In this document: positions 42,273-51,073 of the stretch, piece after piece
How the letters are laid out: every line of letters starts with the position of its first letter
Position numbering within the stretch: position 1 is the stretch's first letter
DNA from: Pyruvatibacter sp. HU-CL02332
GTDB lineage: Bacteria > Pseudomonadota > Alphaproteobacteria > CGMCC-115125
Reading direction: 5' to 3'
NCBI RefSeq assembly: GCF_040362765.1
Contig: NZ_BAABWK010000001.1
Location: forward strand, 1,155,501 to 1,219,500
DNA: 64,000 bases
Translations under genes and position numbers: made by a program
The notes under the pieces: generated by a model
What the model was told of the DNA's origin: nothing
Seen by the model: only the letters and a program-made list of their open reading frames with translations
The model's database searches: none

Positions 42273-43718
42273 CTAGAGGCCTGCAGCACTGGCCATTTCA
42301 GCAGGGCCATTGCTCCAACCGCCGCCCAGTGCCCGGAACAGGCCGATCTGGAACTGGGTTGTGTTTGCCTGCGACTGGGCAAGCGTGATGTCTGCATCTG
42401 CCAGCGTCCGCTCGGCATCCAGCACGGTAATGAAATCGTCAGCCCCCAACTCGTAGCGCGATTGCGCCATACGGGCGGACTGAGCTGCCGCATCGCGAGC
42501 CAGCGTCAAAGCAGCCTGCCGTTCGAGCTCCGCTGCATAGTTCTGCAACGCCGTTTCAGTTTCTTCCAGCGCAACCAGAACAGCCTGGTCAAACTCCGCC
42601 AGCGCCTGGGCCATACCGGCTTCCGCCGCCGCAATCCGAGCACGACCGGCCCAGATGTTCGGGAACGTCCATGAGATCAAAGGGCCAAACGAAAATGAAA
42701 CAGCACCATCCTCCTTGAGGCTGGCAATCTGAAGGGCTGTCGTATCAATTGAGCCGCCAAGAGATATCTGCGGGTAGAGTTCTGCCGTCGCAACGCCAAC
42801 ACGTGCTGCAGCAGCCTTCAGAGCATTCTCCGCCTCACGCACATCTGGACGTCGCGCAATCAGGCCCGCACCGTCACCTACCGGAATGGTCGCCGCGACA
42901 ATCGGCGCTCGCGTGCAATCCGTTGCTGCCTCCACCATCGCTGCAGGTGGCTGGCCCACAAGCGTTGCCAGACGGAAGCGTGCATTTTCACGATCCGCTT
43001 TCAACTGTGGCAGCGAGGCTTTGGTGTTTTCTACATTCACCTGCGCACGAACAATATCGAGCTTGGTGCCTTGACCGCCTTCGGTCAGCTGACGTGTCAG
43101 ATCCACCGTACGCGTTTGAAGGTTCAGGGTATTCTCTGTTACGGCAATCTGCTGATTGGCAGAACAGATATCCGCATAGGCCCGAGCCGTTTCAGCGGCA
43201 ATCGTAATGCGCGATGTGTGCAGCGCTGATTCAGCGGCCTGCGCATCAGCACGCGCTGCGGCAACTGAATTGCGAACACGGCCAAACAGATCAATCTCGT
43301 AAGAGAGGCTGAAGCCGGACGTATAGGAAAGGTCTTCCTTGTTGGCTTTCTGCGTTGCCTGTTGCGCTGCATCACGTTCATAGGTAGCGCCTGCATTAAT
43401 ATCCGTAGACGGAAGGTATGCACTACGGCTCTCGCCAAGCGCTGCAAGCACACGGTCGAGATTGGCAAACGCAGCCTTTAGGCTGTTGTTTTCGGATAGG
43501 GCCTTGGTGATGTACCCATCAAGCTCCGGGTCATCATAAAGACGCCACCAATTGGTGTCGGGGGCTTCTGGAGAAACAGGTGCAATTGCAGCAGTCACGA
43601 ATTCGCTCTGGGCAATCGGCGTAGTCGCGACGGTGGATTTGGGAACGTCCGGCGCAAATGAGCACGCGGCCAAAGCCGCACTTGCCACACCACATGCCAC
43701 TTTTGAACACGTACCCAT
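42273..43718 (-). CDS. Outer-membrane efflux lipoprotein (NodT/TolC family)
   Basis: 481 residues. The signal peptide ends at the lipobox ALAA-C19, predicting lipidation. Two homologous halves of about 200 residues carry long amphipathic helices and beta-strands, such as NWWRLYDDPELDGYITKALSENN at the start of the first half, YEIDLFGRVRNSVAAARADAQAAES and GLIARRPDVREAENALKAAAARVG. That is the standard pattern of RND/MFS outer-membrane channels. It would trimerise and dock with an adaptor and pump. No pump is adjacent; the RND pair at 27675-31917 lacks a channel gene and is a plausible partner. This pairing is inference. Confidence 0.9.
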   Translation of the reverse strand: MGTCSKVACGVASAALAACSFAPDVPKSTVATTPIAQSEFVTAAIAPVSPEAPDTNWWRLYDDPELDGYITKALSENNSLKAAFANLDRVLAALGESRSAYLPSTDINAGATYERDAAQQATQKANKEDLSYTSGFSLSYEIDLFGRVRNSVAAARADAQAAESALHTSRITIAAETARAYADICSANQQIAVTENTLNLQTRTVDLTRQLTEGGQGTKLDIVRAQVNVENTKASLPQLKADRENARFRLATLVGQPPAAMVEAATDCTRAPIVAATIPVGDGAGLIARRPDVREAENALKAAAARVGVATAELYPQISLGGSIDTTALQIASLKEDGAVSFSFGPLISWTFPNIWAGRARIAAAEAGMAQALAEFDQAVLVALEETETALQNYAAELERQAALTLARDAAAQSARMAQSRYELGADDFITVLDAERTLADADITLAQSQANTTQFQIGLFRALGGGWSNGPAEMASAAGL

Positions 43719-43821
43719 TGCCTGCTCTCCTGAACGCCACCCTTCGGATGGCAGAATTTCAGGAAGAACAGTGCCTTATTCTGGTTAACACGACCCTTAT
43801 TGGGGCCTGACGGCGCCAGCC

Positions 43822-44619
43822 CTACTCGACGGAGCCCACGGCAATCCAGTCAACCCGACAATCAGAAATTGTTGAGGCCCCGGCAGCCCGAATGGTCAGA
43901 TCAAACTTGTTTTCAGTGATGCTGCCAGCTTCAAACGCAAGAATGACATTTGGCTCGCGGTAATAGGCTTCCAGGAGGTTTGGCGCCAAAAACACTTTGG
44001 GAGGGGAGGTGAACCCGGACTCAAAAGACACCGTCCGGGTCATGACTTCTTCCCAGCTATCTTCTGTCGGCCGATAGGCATGACCGCATTCAAATGAGCC
44101 TGCCTGGAGCCGGGACGCCATGAGCTTGTCGGCCAGCACGGACTGGACGGCCCCGGACCCAGCAACGGCAGCCGCCACCTTATCGAGCTTGCGATCCAGG
44201 TCCTCAGCGGCCGAAATCATGCGCTCGGCTTTAGCTGCTTTCTTGGCCAGCTTTCGGTAGGCCGCAGCAATGTCTTCCGCTTCATCACGGAGCTGCTCCT
44301 GCTGGCCACGCAGACTGGAGACTTCACGTTGGGCAAACCGTACTTCGTCAGTAATGCTCTCAGCCTGACGAAGCAAAAACTCGCTCAAAACCTCGCGATT
44401 GTCACCACCACCGCCGCCACCGTCAGCGTAGAGATTGCGCCAGTCCCAGGTGCCCTGATTTACCCAGAAGAAGAAGCCAAGGCCGCCTGCCAGCACGACA
44501 AGCAGCAAGAAGCTCAGCACACCAAACGTACCACCGCTATTGCGGTTGGTCCGCCCACGCACTTCAGCGTCAATCAGTCCACGCAATGCGGCGCGCTGTT
44601 CGTCAGAAAATTCAGCCAT
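43822..44619 (-). CDS. Membrane-anchored coiled-coil protein with H-type lectin domain
   Basis: 265 residues. A cytosolic N-terminus (1-30) is followed by one membrane helix at about 32-53, a glycine hinge (67-72), a coiled coil (about 75-150) and a C-terminal domain at about 172-265. The last domain ends RVSFESGFTSPPKVFLAPN-like, ILAFEAGSITENKFDLTIRA and DCRVDWIAVG; the F-x-x-x-PPxV start and the closing VxWIAVG are the signature of H-type lectins, known as N-acetylgalactosamine-binding domains in snails and Dictyostelium. RBS GAGG precedes the ATG. It is divergent from the nfrA-like gene, so it sits beside a predicted amino-sugar polysaccharide locus. Lectin activity is inferred. Confidence 0.72.
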   Translation of the reverse strand: MAEFSDEQRAALRGLIDAEVRGRTNRNSGGTFGVLSFLLLVVLAGGLGFFFWVNQGTWDWRNLYADGGGGGGDNREVLSEFLLRQAESITDEVRFAQREVSSLRGQQEQLRDEAEDIAAAYRKLAKKAAKAERMISAAEDLDRKLDKVAAAVAGSGAVQSVLADKLMASRLQAGSFECGHAYRPTEDSWEEVMTRTVSFESGFTSPPKVFLAPNLLEAYYREPNVILAFEAGSITENKFDLTIRAAGASTISDCRVDWIAVGSVE

Positions 44620-44938
44620 GCCCTGCCTCAGCCATTTGCCGGTTCATCTACATGAAGATTTACCGATTTCTATCCGATTGGACGGTCGCATACATCGCAT
44701 CCGCCGCAAGGCACCCACTGGCAAGACCTATACCGCAAATACGACGAGCGTGTGCCCATCGTTCTGTTTACGGATTGTTAATCCGAATGCACGTGTCGGC
44801 ACAGCAACACTCTGCTCGTTGGTTAACCGATTTGTCTTAGGTTTCAGCGCAATCTGCCAATTCAGGCTATGATGCCCACGACCCGGCTAGACAATTGCAT
44901 GGTTGCGGGAAATAGCTCTTTTGCGGGAACAACACCTG
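44620..44938. promoter_or_regulatory. Divergent control region, lectin gene / nfrA-like gene
   Basis: This 319-bp gap holds a perfect inverted repeat CGGATT-GTT-AATCCG (44771-44785) and a palindrome GGTTAACC (44821-44828), both placed to act as operators for the divergent lectin and nfrA-like genes. A TATGAT at 44868-44873 could be a -10 box for nfrA, though no good -35 box is seen at the right distance. No ORF in the gap looks real. Confidence 0.4.
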
Positions 44939-46591
44939 ATGACGTCACGACCCACCATTGCATTTCGCAACGCAGGCATCGCCATTCTGGCAGCCGGTGT
45001 CTTGCTGCCGGCAACACTTTCAGCAGCAACGCCTGATCAGCCCAATCAAATGGTTGTTGCCCAGGCCGAAATTGGCCAGACGCTCATCGCGGATGGCGAC
45101 AAAGCATGGCAGGCAGGAAATCCGACACAGGCCGCAGACCTGTATAGCCGCGCCGTGGAAACAGGAAACCTCACCTCAGCCCAGCGCGCCTATGCCTTAA
45201 GAGCCCTTGGCTTCGTCTCCGCCGAGATCGGCAATCCTGACGAGGCAGCCCGCGCCTTCAAGGCATCCTTGAACATTGAGGACAATCCGGGCGCTGCCTT
45301 GGGTTTGGCTGTCTCACTTCGCCAGGCAGGCGATACCGCAGGCGCGAACGCAGCCCTTGCCAAGGTAGACCGGCGGGTCCTCACGACGGACCAGTTACCA
45401 TTCTATCTCGACGAGAAAGCATCTGCGTCTCTACCGGGAAACCCTCAGGCAGCCATCACCGCTCTTGAAGAAGCCGTCAGTCTGAACGAAAGCGTCTACC
45501 GGCGTGTTCGCCTGTCTCAGCTTTATCGCCAGACAGGTGACACCACAAAGGCTCAGGCAAATCTCGAAAAAGCAGAAGCCGCCCTGGCCGCACAGCCTGG
45601 CGCTGCGGCGGATGTTGCATATGCAGCCTTGACGTCCGGCGACGACGCGGCTGCGGCCCGCTATTTTGAGCAAGCACGCGCGGGCGGTGGGCTCACATCC
45701 AACGGCCTTGCCGATTACGGCTATGCCCTCAAGCGCCAGGGCGATCTGGATGGCTCAACGGAACTCTTCCGCGATGCCATTGATACCCATGACGCCAGCC
45801 CGGACGCACAGGACGCATCTGGCAAGCGCCGCTTGTTCCGCCTGCGCCGTGAAGTCTCGTACACCGAACGGACCTGGTACGCGGATGCATTCCTGTCCTT
45901 CCGTGACAACTCAGTGGATCTGGTCAGCGCGCCGGAAGCCGGCGAAAGCGACAGCTTTGCAGGCTGGGAAGTCGGCTACATTGCGCCACAGATCGGCAGC
46001 ATGAAACACCGCGCCCTCACCCTGTTCACCCGTGGTTTCACGGGGTTTGAAGGCGACACACTCAATACACGCGACGAATCCCTGCAGCTGGGTGTCGGCG
46101 CCCGATTCCGTCCCCTGACTGACCATAATCTGGTTTTCACCGTCGAACGGCTAATTTCCGTTGGCGATGCGGCACGCGATGCCTGGCTTCTGGTTGCCGG
46201 TTATTCTCTGGCTGACGGCTTGGATATTGATCCCGTGCTCAACGACTGGGAAAGCTGGAACGTCTATGCCGACGTGGCTTACATCCCTGACGACCCCCGC
46301 TTTGTTGCGACCAACTTGGAAGGCTGGTACGGCCATAGCTTCAAGCTGAGTGAGTCAGTCGTGTTGACGCCCCATGTGGTGGCAGCTGCCAGATACTCAG
46401 ACGACAAGTTCGACACCAACCGTGTTGTTGAAGCGGGCCCCGGTGTTGGCCTGCGCTACTGGTTCAATGAAGACAAGTACACCGGGCCGCGGTCATATTT
46501 CGACTTCAAGGTTCAGTACCGCTACGCGTTCGTCAACGAAGATGATCGTGACGATGGCGCATTCGTTGGAACGGCCATTCTTCACTACTGA
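44939..46591 (+). CDS. NfrA-like outer-membrane protein, TPR plus beta-barrel
   Basis: 550 residues from the ATG at 44939; the TTG at 44903 adds 12 residues before the signal peptide (FRNAGIAILAAGVLLPATLS, cleavage near residue 29). About 40-270 are TPR units (DKAWQAGNPTQAADLYSRAV and so on). About 285-550 form a beta-barrel with alternating strands and a final aromatic residue (FVGTAILHY), the outer-membrane targeting signal. This matches the C-terminal part of NfrA, the E. coli phage N4 adsorption protein, which has the same TPR-then-barrel order but is longer. With NfrB and WecB in the same locus it is probably the exporter of an N-acetylmannosamine-type polysaccharide. Confidence 0.8.
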   Translation: MTSRPTIAFRNAGIAILAAGVLLPATLSAATPDQPNQMVVAQAEIGQTLIADGDKAWQAGNPTQAADLYSRAVETGNLTSAQRAYALRALGFVSAEIGNPDEAARAFKASLNIEDNPGAALGLAVSLRQAGDTAGANAALAKVDRRVLTTDQLPFYLDEKASASLPGNPQAAITALEEAVSLNESVYRRVRLSQLYRQTGDTTKAQANLEKAEAALAAQPGAAADVAYAALTSGDDAAAARYFEQARAGGGLTSNGLADYGYALKRQGDLDGSTELFRDAIDTHDASPDAQDASGKRRLFRLRREVSYTERTWYADAFLSFRDNSVDLVSAPEAGESDSFAGWEVGYIAPQIGSMKHRALTLFTRGFTGFEGDTLNTRDESLQLGVGARFRPLTDHNLVFTVERLISVGDAARDAWLLVAGYSLADGLDIDPVLNDWESWNVYADVAYIPDDPRFVATNLEGWYGHSFKLSESVVLTPHVVAAARYSDDKFDTNRVVEAGPGVGLRYWFNEDKYTGPRSYFDFKVQYRYAFVNEDDRDDGAFVGTAILHY

Positions 46592-46612
46592 TCCAAATAA
46601 AAATCGGATCCG

Positions 46613-47155
46613 CTACTCGCCGAGCGTTTTTTGCGCCAGCTCACGCTCGGCTTGTGTCAGCCCGCCGGCAGCAAGAGCTGCCGCGTAGTCCACGCGCGCT
46701 GCCACCACTTCACCTGCAACATCACGGGCAATCGCGCGATATAAAATCGCGCGTCCACTGGTCGCATCACGCGCGGCAGCCTCACTGGCAAACTCGGCTG
46801 CTTGGGCTGTCCTGCCTGATTGAATCGCAGCCTGTGACGAGATGATCCAGACCTGCGCTCGATCCGGATTGGTTGCACGTGCCCGGGCCAGATAGACTTC
46901 CGCTTCTGCGTACTGACCATCCGCCATCAGCCCATAGGCCCGATGGATAAATGGATAACTCTTGAAGTCCGCCATGGTCGTCGTGGGAAAAGGCGCGGCC
47001 TGCTCATCGGTCAAGGTCTGCGCGCGCATTACCGACAGATCCGGAATCCACATTTCCTTCGTGGCGAACCAGATACCCACGGCGCCAAAGACCATGAAGG
47101 CCGTCAGCACCAACGAAGCCTTGATACGTGCCCGGCGTTTTTCACTGGGAGACAT
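46613..47155 (-). CDS. Single-span TPR membrane protein of the Nfr-like locus
   Basis: 180 residues. One N-terminal membrane helix (about 13-30, SLVLTAFMVFGAVGIWFAT) is followed by a periplasmic region with at least two TPR-like helix pairs (YGLMADGQYAEAEVYLARARATNP at about 74-97, then AAIQSGRTAQAAEFASEAAARD and later ARVDYAAALAAG). I recognise no named family. It begins 2 nt after the NfrB-like stop and is the last gene of the wecB-nfrB operon, so it may link the inner-membrane synthase to the TPR part of the NfrA-like protein. That role is inference. Confidence 0.72.
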   Translation of the reverse strand: MSPSEKRRARIKASLVLTAFMVFGAVGIWFATKEMWIPDLSVMRAQTLTDEQAAPFPTTTMADFKSYPFIHRAYGLMADGQYAEAEVYLARARATNPDRAQVWIISSQAAIQSGRTAQAAEFASEAAARDATSGRAILYRAIARDVAGEVVAARVDYAAALAAGGLTQAERELAQKTLGE

Positions 47156-47157
47156 CT

Positions 47158-49521
47158 TTAGCGCGCCCCCTCTAGCTCTTTTTGAACCTGCTTGACCTGA
47201 GACGCCGGGATAAGCCCAAGCTCAACAGCGACACTCAGGATATCAAGCGGTGGATGCGGCTGCAGGTCCAGTGCATCACTCAACTGGGCTTTGGATATGG
47301 CTCCGGATGACACAAGCGCGTCACCGATCAGCTGGACATTGTCGCCTCGTAGCGCCAGCGCATTGGTCAATGCGTCATGTGACACGAGCCCAAGGCGCAC
47401 CAGCACGTCACCAAGCAGCACGTGGCGGCGCCGCATATGCCGCCACAAACGTTCGATACCGTCATGATCAACCATCTGCAAACGCCGCAGAAGAACCGCG
47501 TCTTTGATTTCCCGATCGATGGGTGTGTGATCCCACGCATAACGCAGCCCGAACGCCACATCGCTGCGCGGTGCAATCACAATGCTGATACGACGGACAG
47601 AGGAGAGGCCGGCGCGCAGTGCCTCAATCTGATCCTTCGAGAGAGGCTCCGCAGCAGCCAGCTTCAATTCACCGTTGGAGAGCGACACAGGCACGACTGC
47701 AAACCGAGCCGCATCACGCGGAGACAGCTCCGCAAGCGCCTCAGCCTGAACCTTGAGCGCATCAAATCCTTCAAACGCTACCCCCGCCTGCTCAGCAAAC
47801 GCATTGGCCAGACTGTCTTCGTCCACCAGGGCCTGATCAAGAAGCGATAACCCAAAGGGGCGATAGGAATCCTGTTGCTTGGCCAGCGCTGTCTCTACAT
47901 CTGCTGCTGCAATGGCGCCCCAATAGGTCAGCACCTCACCAATCTTGGGTTTGCCCTGCTTCAGTTCGGCAAGAGATGGATAGGCATGGGTTGTCTTGTC
48001 CCATGTCAGCCGCTGGCCGGAAATCCGGTACCAGAGATACTGCTTGAGGGCGCGCAAGCTGGCACGGAAGCCGATCCAGTTCGCCACCACCGCCCGCAAT
48101 GGAGACAGCGGCACATAGATCAGTCCGTGCGTTCGCCCGACAAACCACGCGCGATGGAACAGCCTGTTGAGCAGAAAGAACAGATTGGCGGCGATGATGT
48201 ACCAGACCCAGCTGCCCGGTTCGATCAGTGGCGGCATCTGCCACAGATCCGGAATGTAATTGAGCGCCAGATAGTAGGCCGCAATCTGCAGAACAATTGC
48301 ATAACCAATAATGGCTGCTGGAGCGGTGATCATGCCCTTACGATCACGATACAGGAAGTACAGATCCTGCCACCGGCCTTGCCAGCCAAGTTGTTCCCAC
48401 CCCAGAAACGAAATGCCAAGCGTCCACCGGGCCTTCTGGCGGATGGAGGCCCACATCTGATCCGGGAAGAACTCCTTGGTGGAGACGATCTCGCGCTTTG
48501 TCCGCATGACCTTGCGGCCAGTGATCCAGCTGGCCCGTTCACGGGGCACTTCAGCCCAGTAGCGAACAAAAGCGCCGGGCATATCAAGGTCATGCAGGCG
48601 CATGGCGATGTCATAGTCTTCCGTCAGACTGTCCGTGTTAAACGGCTGATCATCGGTCGCAGCAGACAGGGCGATAAGCGCGTTACGTGAAAAGGCGCTA
48701 GCAACACCGGCGCTCGGCACGATGCCCGTCATCGCTTCGCGCACCAGCAGGTCCTTGTTATGCCACTCGGCAAACTCGTCCATGTAATGGCAGGCCACCA
48801 TGTCCAGCGGATCCCGGTTCATGGAGAATACCGGCAACTGCATGAAGTCGCGTGATGGCAGCACCCAGTTGATCACCCTCAAGGAGAGTGGGTTCACCAC
48901 ATCCTCGGAGTCCTGCATGACAAAGCCATCGAACTTCTCACCAGTTTCTTCTTCGTACAGAAAAATCCGCTGTACGATCCAATTGAGGCAATCGGCCTTG
49001 CTGGTGGGTCCTGGGTGTCCGACCTCTGCGCGGTGCACATTGGGGTAGCGCGCAGCCATACGATCCACTTCACGTGCCGAATCCGGATCGTTGGAATAGG
49101 TACCTGCGAAAATATGGAAGTTGTCGTAATCGACCGTGTTGATGGTGTTGGAGATCATCCGCGCGATCACATCGCTCTCGTCCCATGCGGGCACGATGAT
49201 AGCGAGCTTGAGCTGCGGCACAGCCTTCAGGCTCTTCAGCTTGCGCGGTAGCTCATGCGGATCCTTGTCACCCAGCCGCTTTAATCTCAGCCACCAGTAA
49301 TAAAGGTCGATAAAGAGGTCTTCCGCACCGCTGACAAAAATCACCAGTGCTATCGTCAGCATCAAGAACTTGATGACAAACCAAAGGACGGCAAACGCCT
49401 CTACAAGGTCGAAGCCGAAAGACTGGGAGGCAAGATAGGACCAGTCGAGCAGAAACACCCACTCGATACCGAGCAGGATGTTGCTGACCATGTCCTGGAA
49501 CGCACTAAGCGTTTCCGCCAT
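47158..49521 (-). CDS. NfrB-like glycosyltransferase with C-terminal MshEN domains
   Basis: 787 residues; the start ATG at 49521 overlaps the wecB stop as TGATG. Membrane helices lie at about 43-65, 400-422 and 438-455. The family-2 transferase domain has PAWDE (111-115), DSED (204-207), TEDYD (300-304) and QKARW (362-366), the polymerising-synthase set seen in cellulose synthase and NfrB. From about 525 there are MshEN-type repeats: KIGEVLTYWGAI at 526, a second half at 555 spaced as in known c-di-GMP binders but with PFG instead of R-L-G, and two to three further helices with LGDVLVRLG and IGDALVSSG. It probably polymerises N-acetylmannosamine under c-di-GMP control; the altered second motif makes binding uncertain. 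Confidence 0.87.
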   Translation of the reverse strand: MAETLSAFQDMVSNILLGIEWVFLLDWSYLASQSFGFDLVEAFAVLWFVIKFLMLTIALVIFVSGAEDLFIDLYYWWLRLKRLGDKDPHELPRKLKSLKAVPQLKLAIIVPAWDESDVIARMISNTINTVDYDNFHIFAGTYSNDPDSAREVDRMAARYPNVHRAEVGHPGPTSKADCLNWIVQRIFLYEEETGEKFDGFVMQDSEDVVNPLSLRVINWVLPSRDFMQLPVFSMNRDPLDMVACHYMDEFAEWHNKDLLVREAMTGIVPSAGVASAFSRNALIALSAATDDQPFNTDSLTEDYDIAMRLHDLDMPGAFVRYWAEVPRERASWITGRKVMRTKREIVSTKEFFPDQMWASIRQKARWTLGISFLGWEQLGWQGRWQDLYFLYRDRKGMITAPAAIIGYAIVLQIAAYYLALNYIPDLWQMPPLIEPGSWVWYIIAANLFFLLNRLFHRAWFVGRTHGLIYVPLSPLRAVVANWIGFRASLRALKQYLWYRISGQRLTWDKTTHAYPSLAELKQGKPKIGEVLTYWGAIAAADVETALAKQQDSYRPFGLSLLDQALVDEDSLANAFAEQAGVAFEGFDALKVQAEALAELSPRDAARFAVVPVSLSNGELKLAAAEPLSKDQIEALRAGLSSVRRISIVIAPRSDVAFGLRYAWDHTPIDREIKDAVLLRRLQMVDHDGIERLWRHMRRRHVLLGDVLVRLGLVSHDALTNALALRGDNVQLIGDALVSSGAISKAQLSDALDLQPHPPLDILSVAVELGLIPASQVKQVQKELEGAR

Positions 49522-50717
49522 CAAGAGGCGGATCGCCGACCAGTACCATCCTTGGCACCATCCGGCCCTTCTGTTTCACCGCTACGAACAACACGCAAAG
49601 CACCAACCTCGCGCGCCAGCAGCGAGGCAATGCGTTCACCCGCCTTACCATCACCAAACGGGTTGCCGCCCTGCGCCATGACCTGGCGGTCCGTTTCATG
49701 AGTGAGCAGGTGGATCGCCAGTGTTTCGATATCATCACGGTCAGTGCCGACAAGTTTTGCAACACCAGCGTCCAGCGCTTCGGTGCGCTCGGTTACCTTG
49801 CGCATCACAAGCGTGGGCACACCCAACGTCGCGGCCTCTTCCTGCACACCGCCTGAGTCAGTCAGGACAAGCGACGAGCGACGCAATACGGATACAAAGT
49901 CTCCATAGGCAAGCGGAGGCGTCAGTCGCACACCCGGATGCGTATCGAGAACAGCCGCGAGTGGGTCCCGCACAACAGGGTTGGGGTGCACCGGCAAGAT
50001 GATTTCAGCATCAGGGACGGCATCGGATATAGACGCAACGGCGCGCGCAATGCCCTCAATCTGCTTGCCCCAGCTTTCCCTGCGATGGGTCGTAACAAGC
50101 ACAAGCCGCTTGCCTTCCTGCGGTGCCTTAAGCGTTTCAGGCCATGCTGGCAGCGTCGGGAGGACGCTCAGCAAAGCGTCGACAACAGTATTGCCTGTGA
50201 CGTGGATTCGCCTGTCGGAAAATCCTTCAGCGCGCAGGTTTGCAGCGGCGTTTTCGGTGGGCGCAAAATGGAGCTGTGCCAGACGGGCAATGATGACCCG
50301 AATGCTTTCCTCCGGGTTTGGATGGTCAAAATCAAACGAGCGCAGACCTGCTTCCACATGGGCCACAGGAATGCCCCGGGCAGCAGCAGCAAGGGCACCA
50401 GCAAGAGCAGACGAGGTGTCGCCTTGAACAATCACAAGCTCCGGATCAGACGTGACCAGCGCTGGTGCCAGAGCGGCAACAGTTGCCCCGACTTGAGCCG
50501 ATACGCCCGCAGGCACATCCGTCAGCTCAACAGTCATGTCCGGTTTGACGCCGAAATCAGCAAATGCCTGATCAGCCAGAGAACTGTGCTGGCCAGTGGC
50601 GATCCACGTTGGCGCAAAAATTTCGGGGCGTTTCGCCAACGCGGCATAGACCGGCGCCAGCTTGAGGATCTCAGGCCGGGTACCACTGATAATGCTTATG
50701 CGATGAACTGCTGCCAC
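49521..50717 (-). CDS. wecB: UDP-N-acetylglucosamine 2-epimerase (non-hydrolysing)
   Basis: 398 residues from the GTG at 50717 (GGGA 5 nt upstream); the TTG at 50759 is the longer alternative. GTRPEILKLAPV, QGDTSSALAGALAA, HVEAGLRS, NPEESIR, TGNTVVDALLSV, TTHRRES and DSGGVQEEA are the UDP-binding and catalytic segments, and the catalytic Asp, Glu, Glu, Arg and His of E. coli WecB are all kept. It converts UDP-GlcNAc to UDP-ManNAc in the cytosol. First gene of a tightly packed operon with the NfrB-like synthase and the TPR protein, so it is probably a dedicated supplier for that polymer rather than a general cell-wall enzyme. Confidence 0.92.
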   Translation of the reverse strand: MAAVHRISIISGTRPEILKLAPVYAALAKRPEIFAPTWIATGQHSSLADQAFADFGVKPDMTVELTDVPAGVSAQVGATVAALAPALVTSDPELVIVQGDTSSALAGALAAAARGIPVAHVEAGLRSFDFDHPNPEESIRVIIARLAQLHFAPTENAAANLRAEGFSDRRIHVTGNTVVDALLSVLPTLPAWPETLKAPQEGKRLVLVTTHRRESWGKQIEGIARAVASISDAVPDAEIILPVHPNPVVRDPLAAVLDTHPGVRLTPPLAYGDFVSVLRRSSLVLTDSGGVQEEAATLGVPTLVMRKVTERTEALDAGVAKLVGTDRDDIETLAIHLLTHETDRQVMAQGGNPFGDGKAGERIASLLAREVGALRVVRSGETEGPDGAKDGTGRRSAS

Positions 50718-51073
50718 GTTGTCCCAATCTCGTCCTGCCTCGGACGCGTTTTCGCCCAAAGGTAATCAAACCCTTAACTTTCGGTCTCCAGAGACCACAT
50801 CCCGCCTGTCTGGAACATGAACGGCAGTTCAGACCGGCAAAAAAGCCTGCTGAGGCAGGGGTTTTGGCTTTCGATTGTGACCTGTCAGCCGCACTTGAAT
50901 GACCCAGAATGGGACACTTGCGATTGAACAAGCCCAATTTGAGCAAAACCCCGCCTCAAATCGGATTTCCCCTCTGACACAGCAAGAGATACGCCGCTTT
51001 TCTCATCCACATGTCGGGTTTCTGCGTATCCTGAAGCAGTGATTTAACAACGAGCTATGAGCGCCCTATCTCC
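50718..51073. promoter_or_regulatory. Divergent control region, wecB operon / crtY; two hairpins
   Basis: 356 bp with no credible ORF. Two structures lie on the minus-strand side toward wecB. CCTGC-CTCA-GCAGG followed by CTTTTTT (stem at 50846-50859, T-run just downstream on -) resembles an intrinsic terminator about 125 nt before the wecB start. ATTTGAG and CTCAAAT (50937-50943 and 50955-50961) form a second inverted repeat. Together they could make a wecB leader with attenuation, or end a short RNA. No clear crtY promoter was seen. Confidence 0.4.

Noticed and set aside
44939-50717. Prophage remnant suggested by the name 'phage N4 adsorption protein'
   Set aside because: NfrA and NfrB are host envelope proteins; no phage structural, lysis or integrase gene is nearby.
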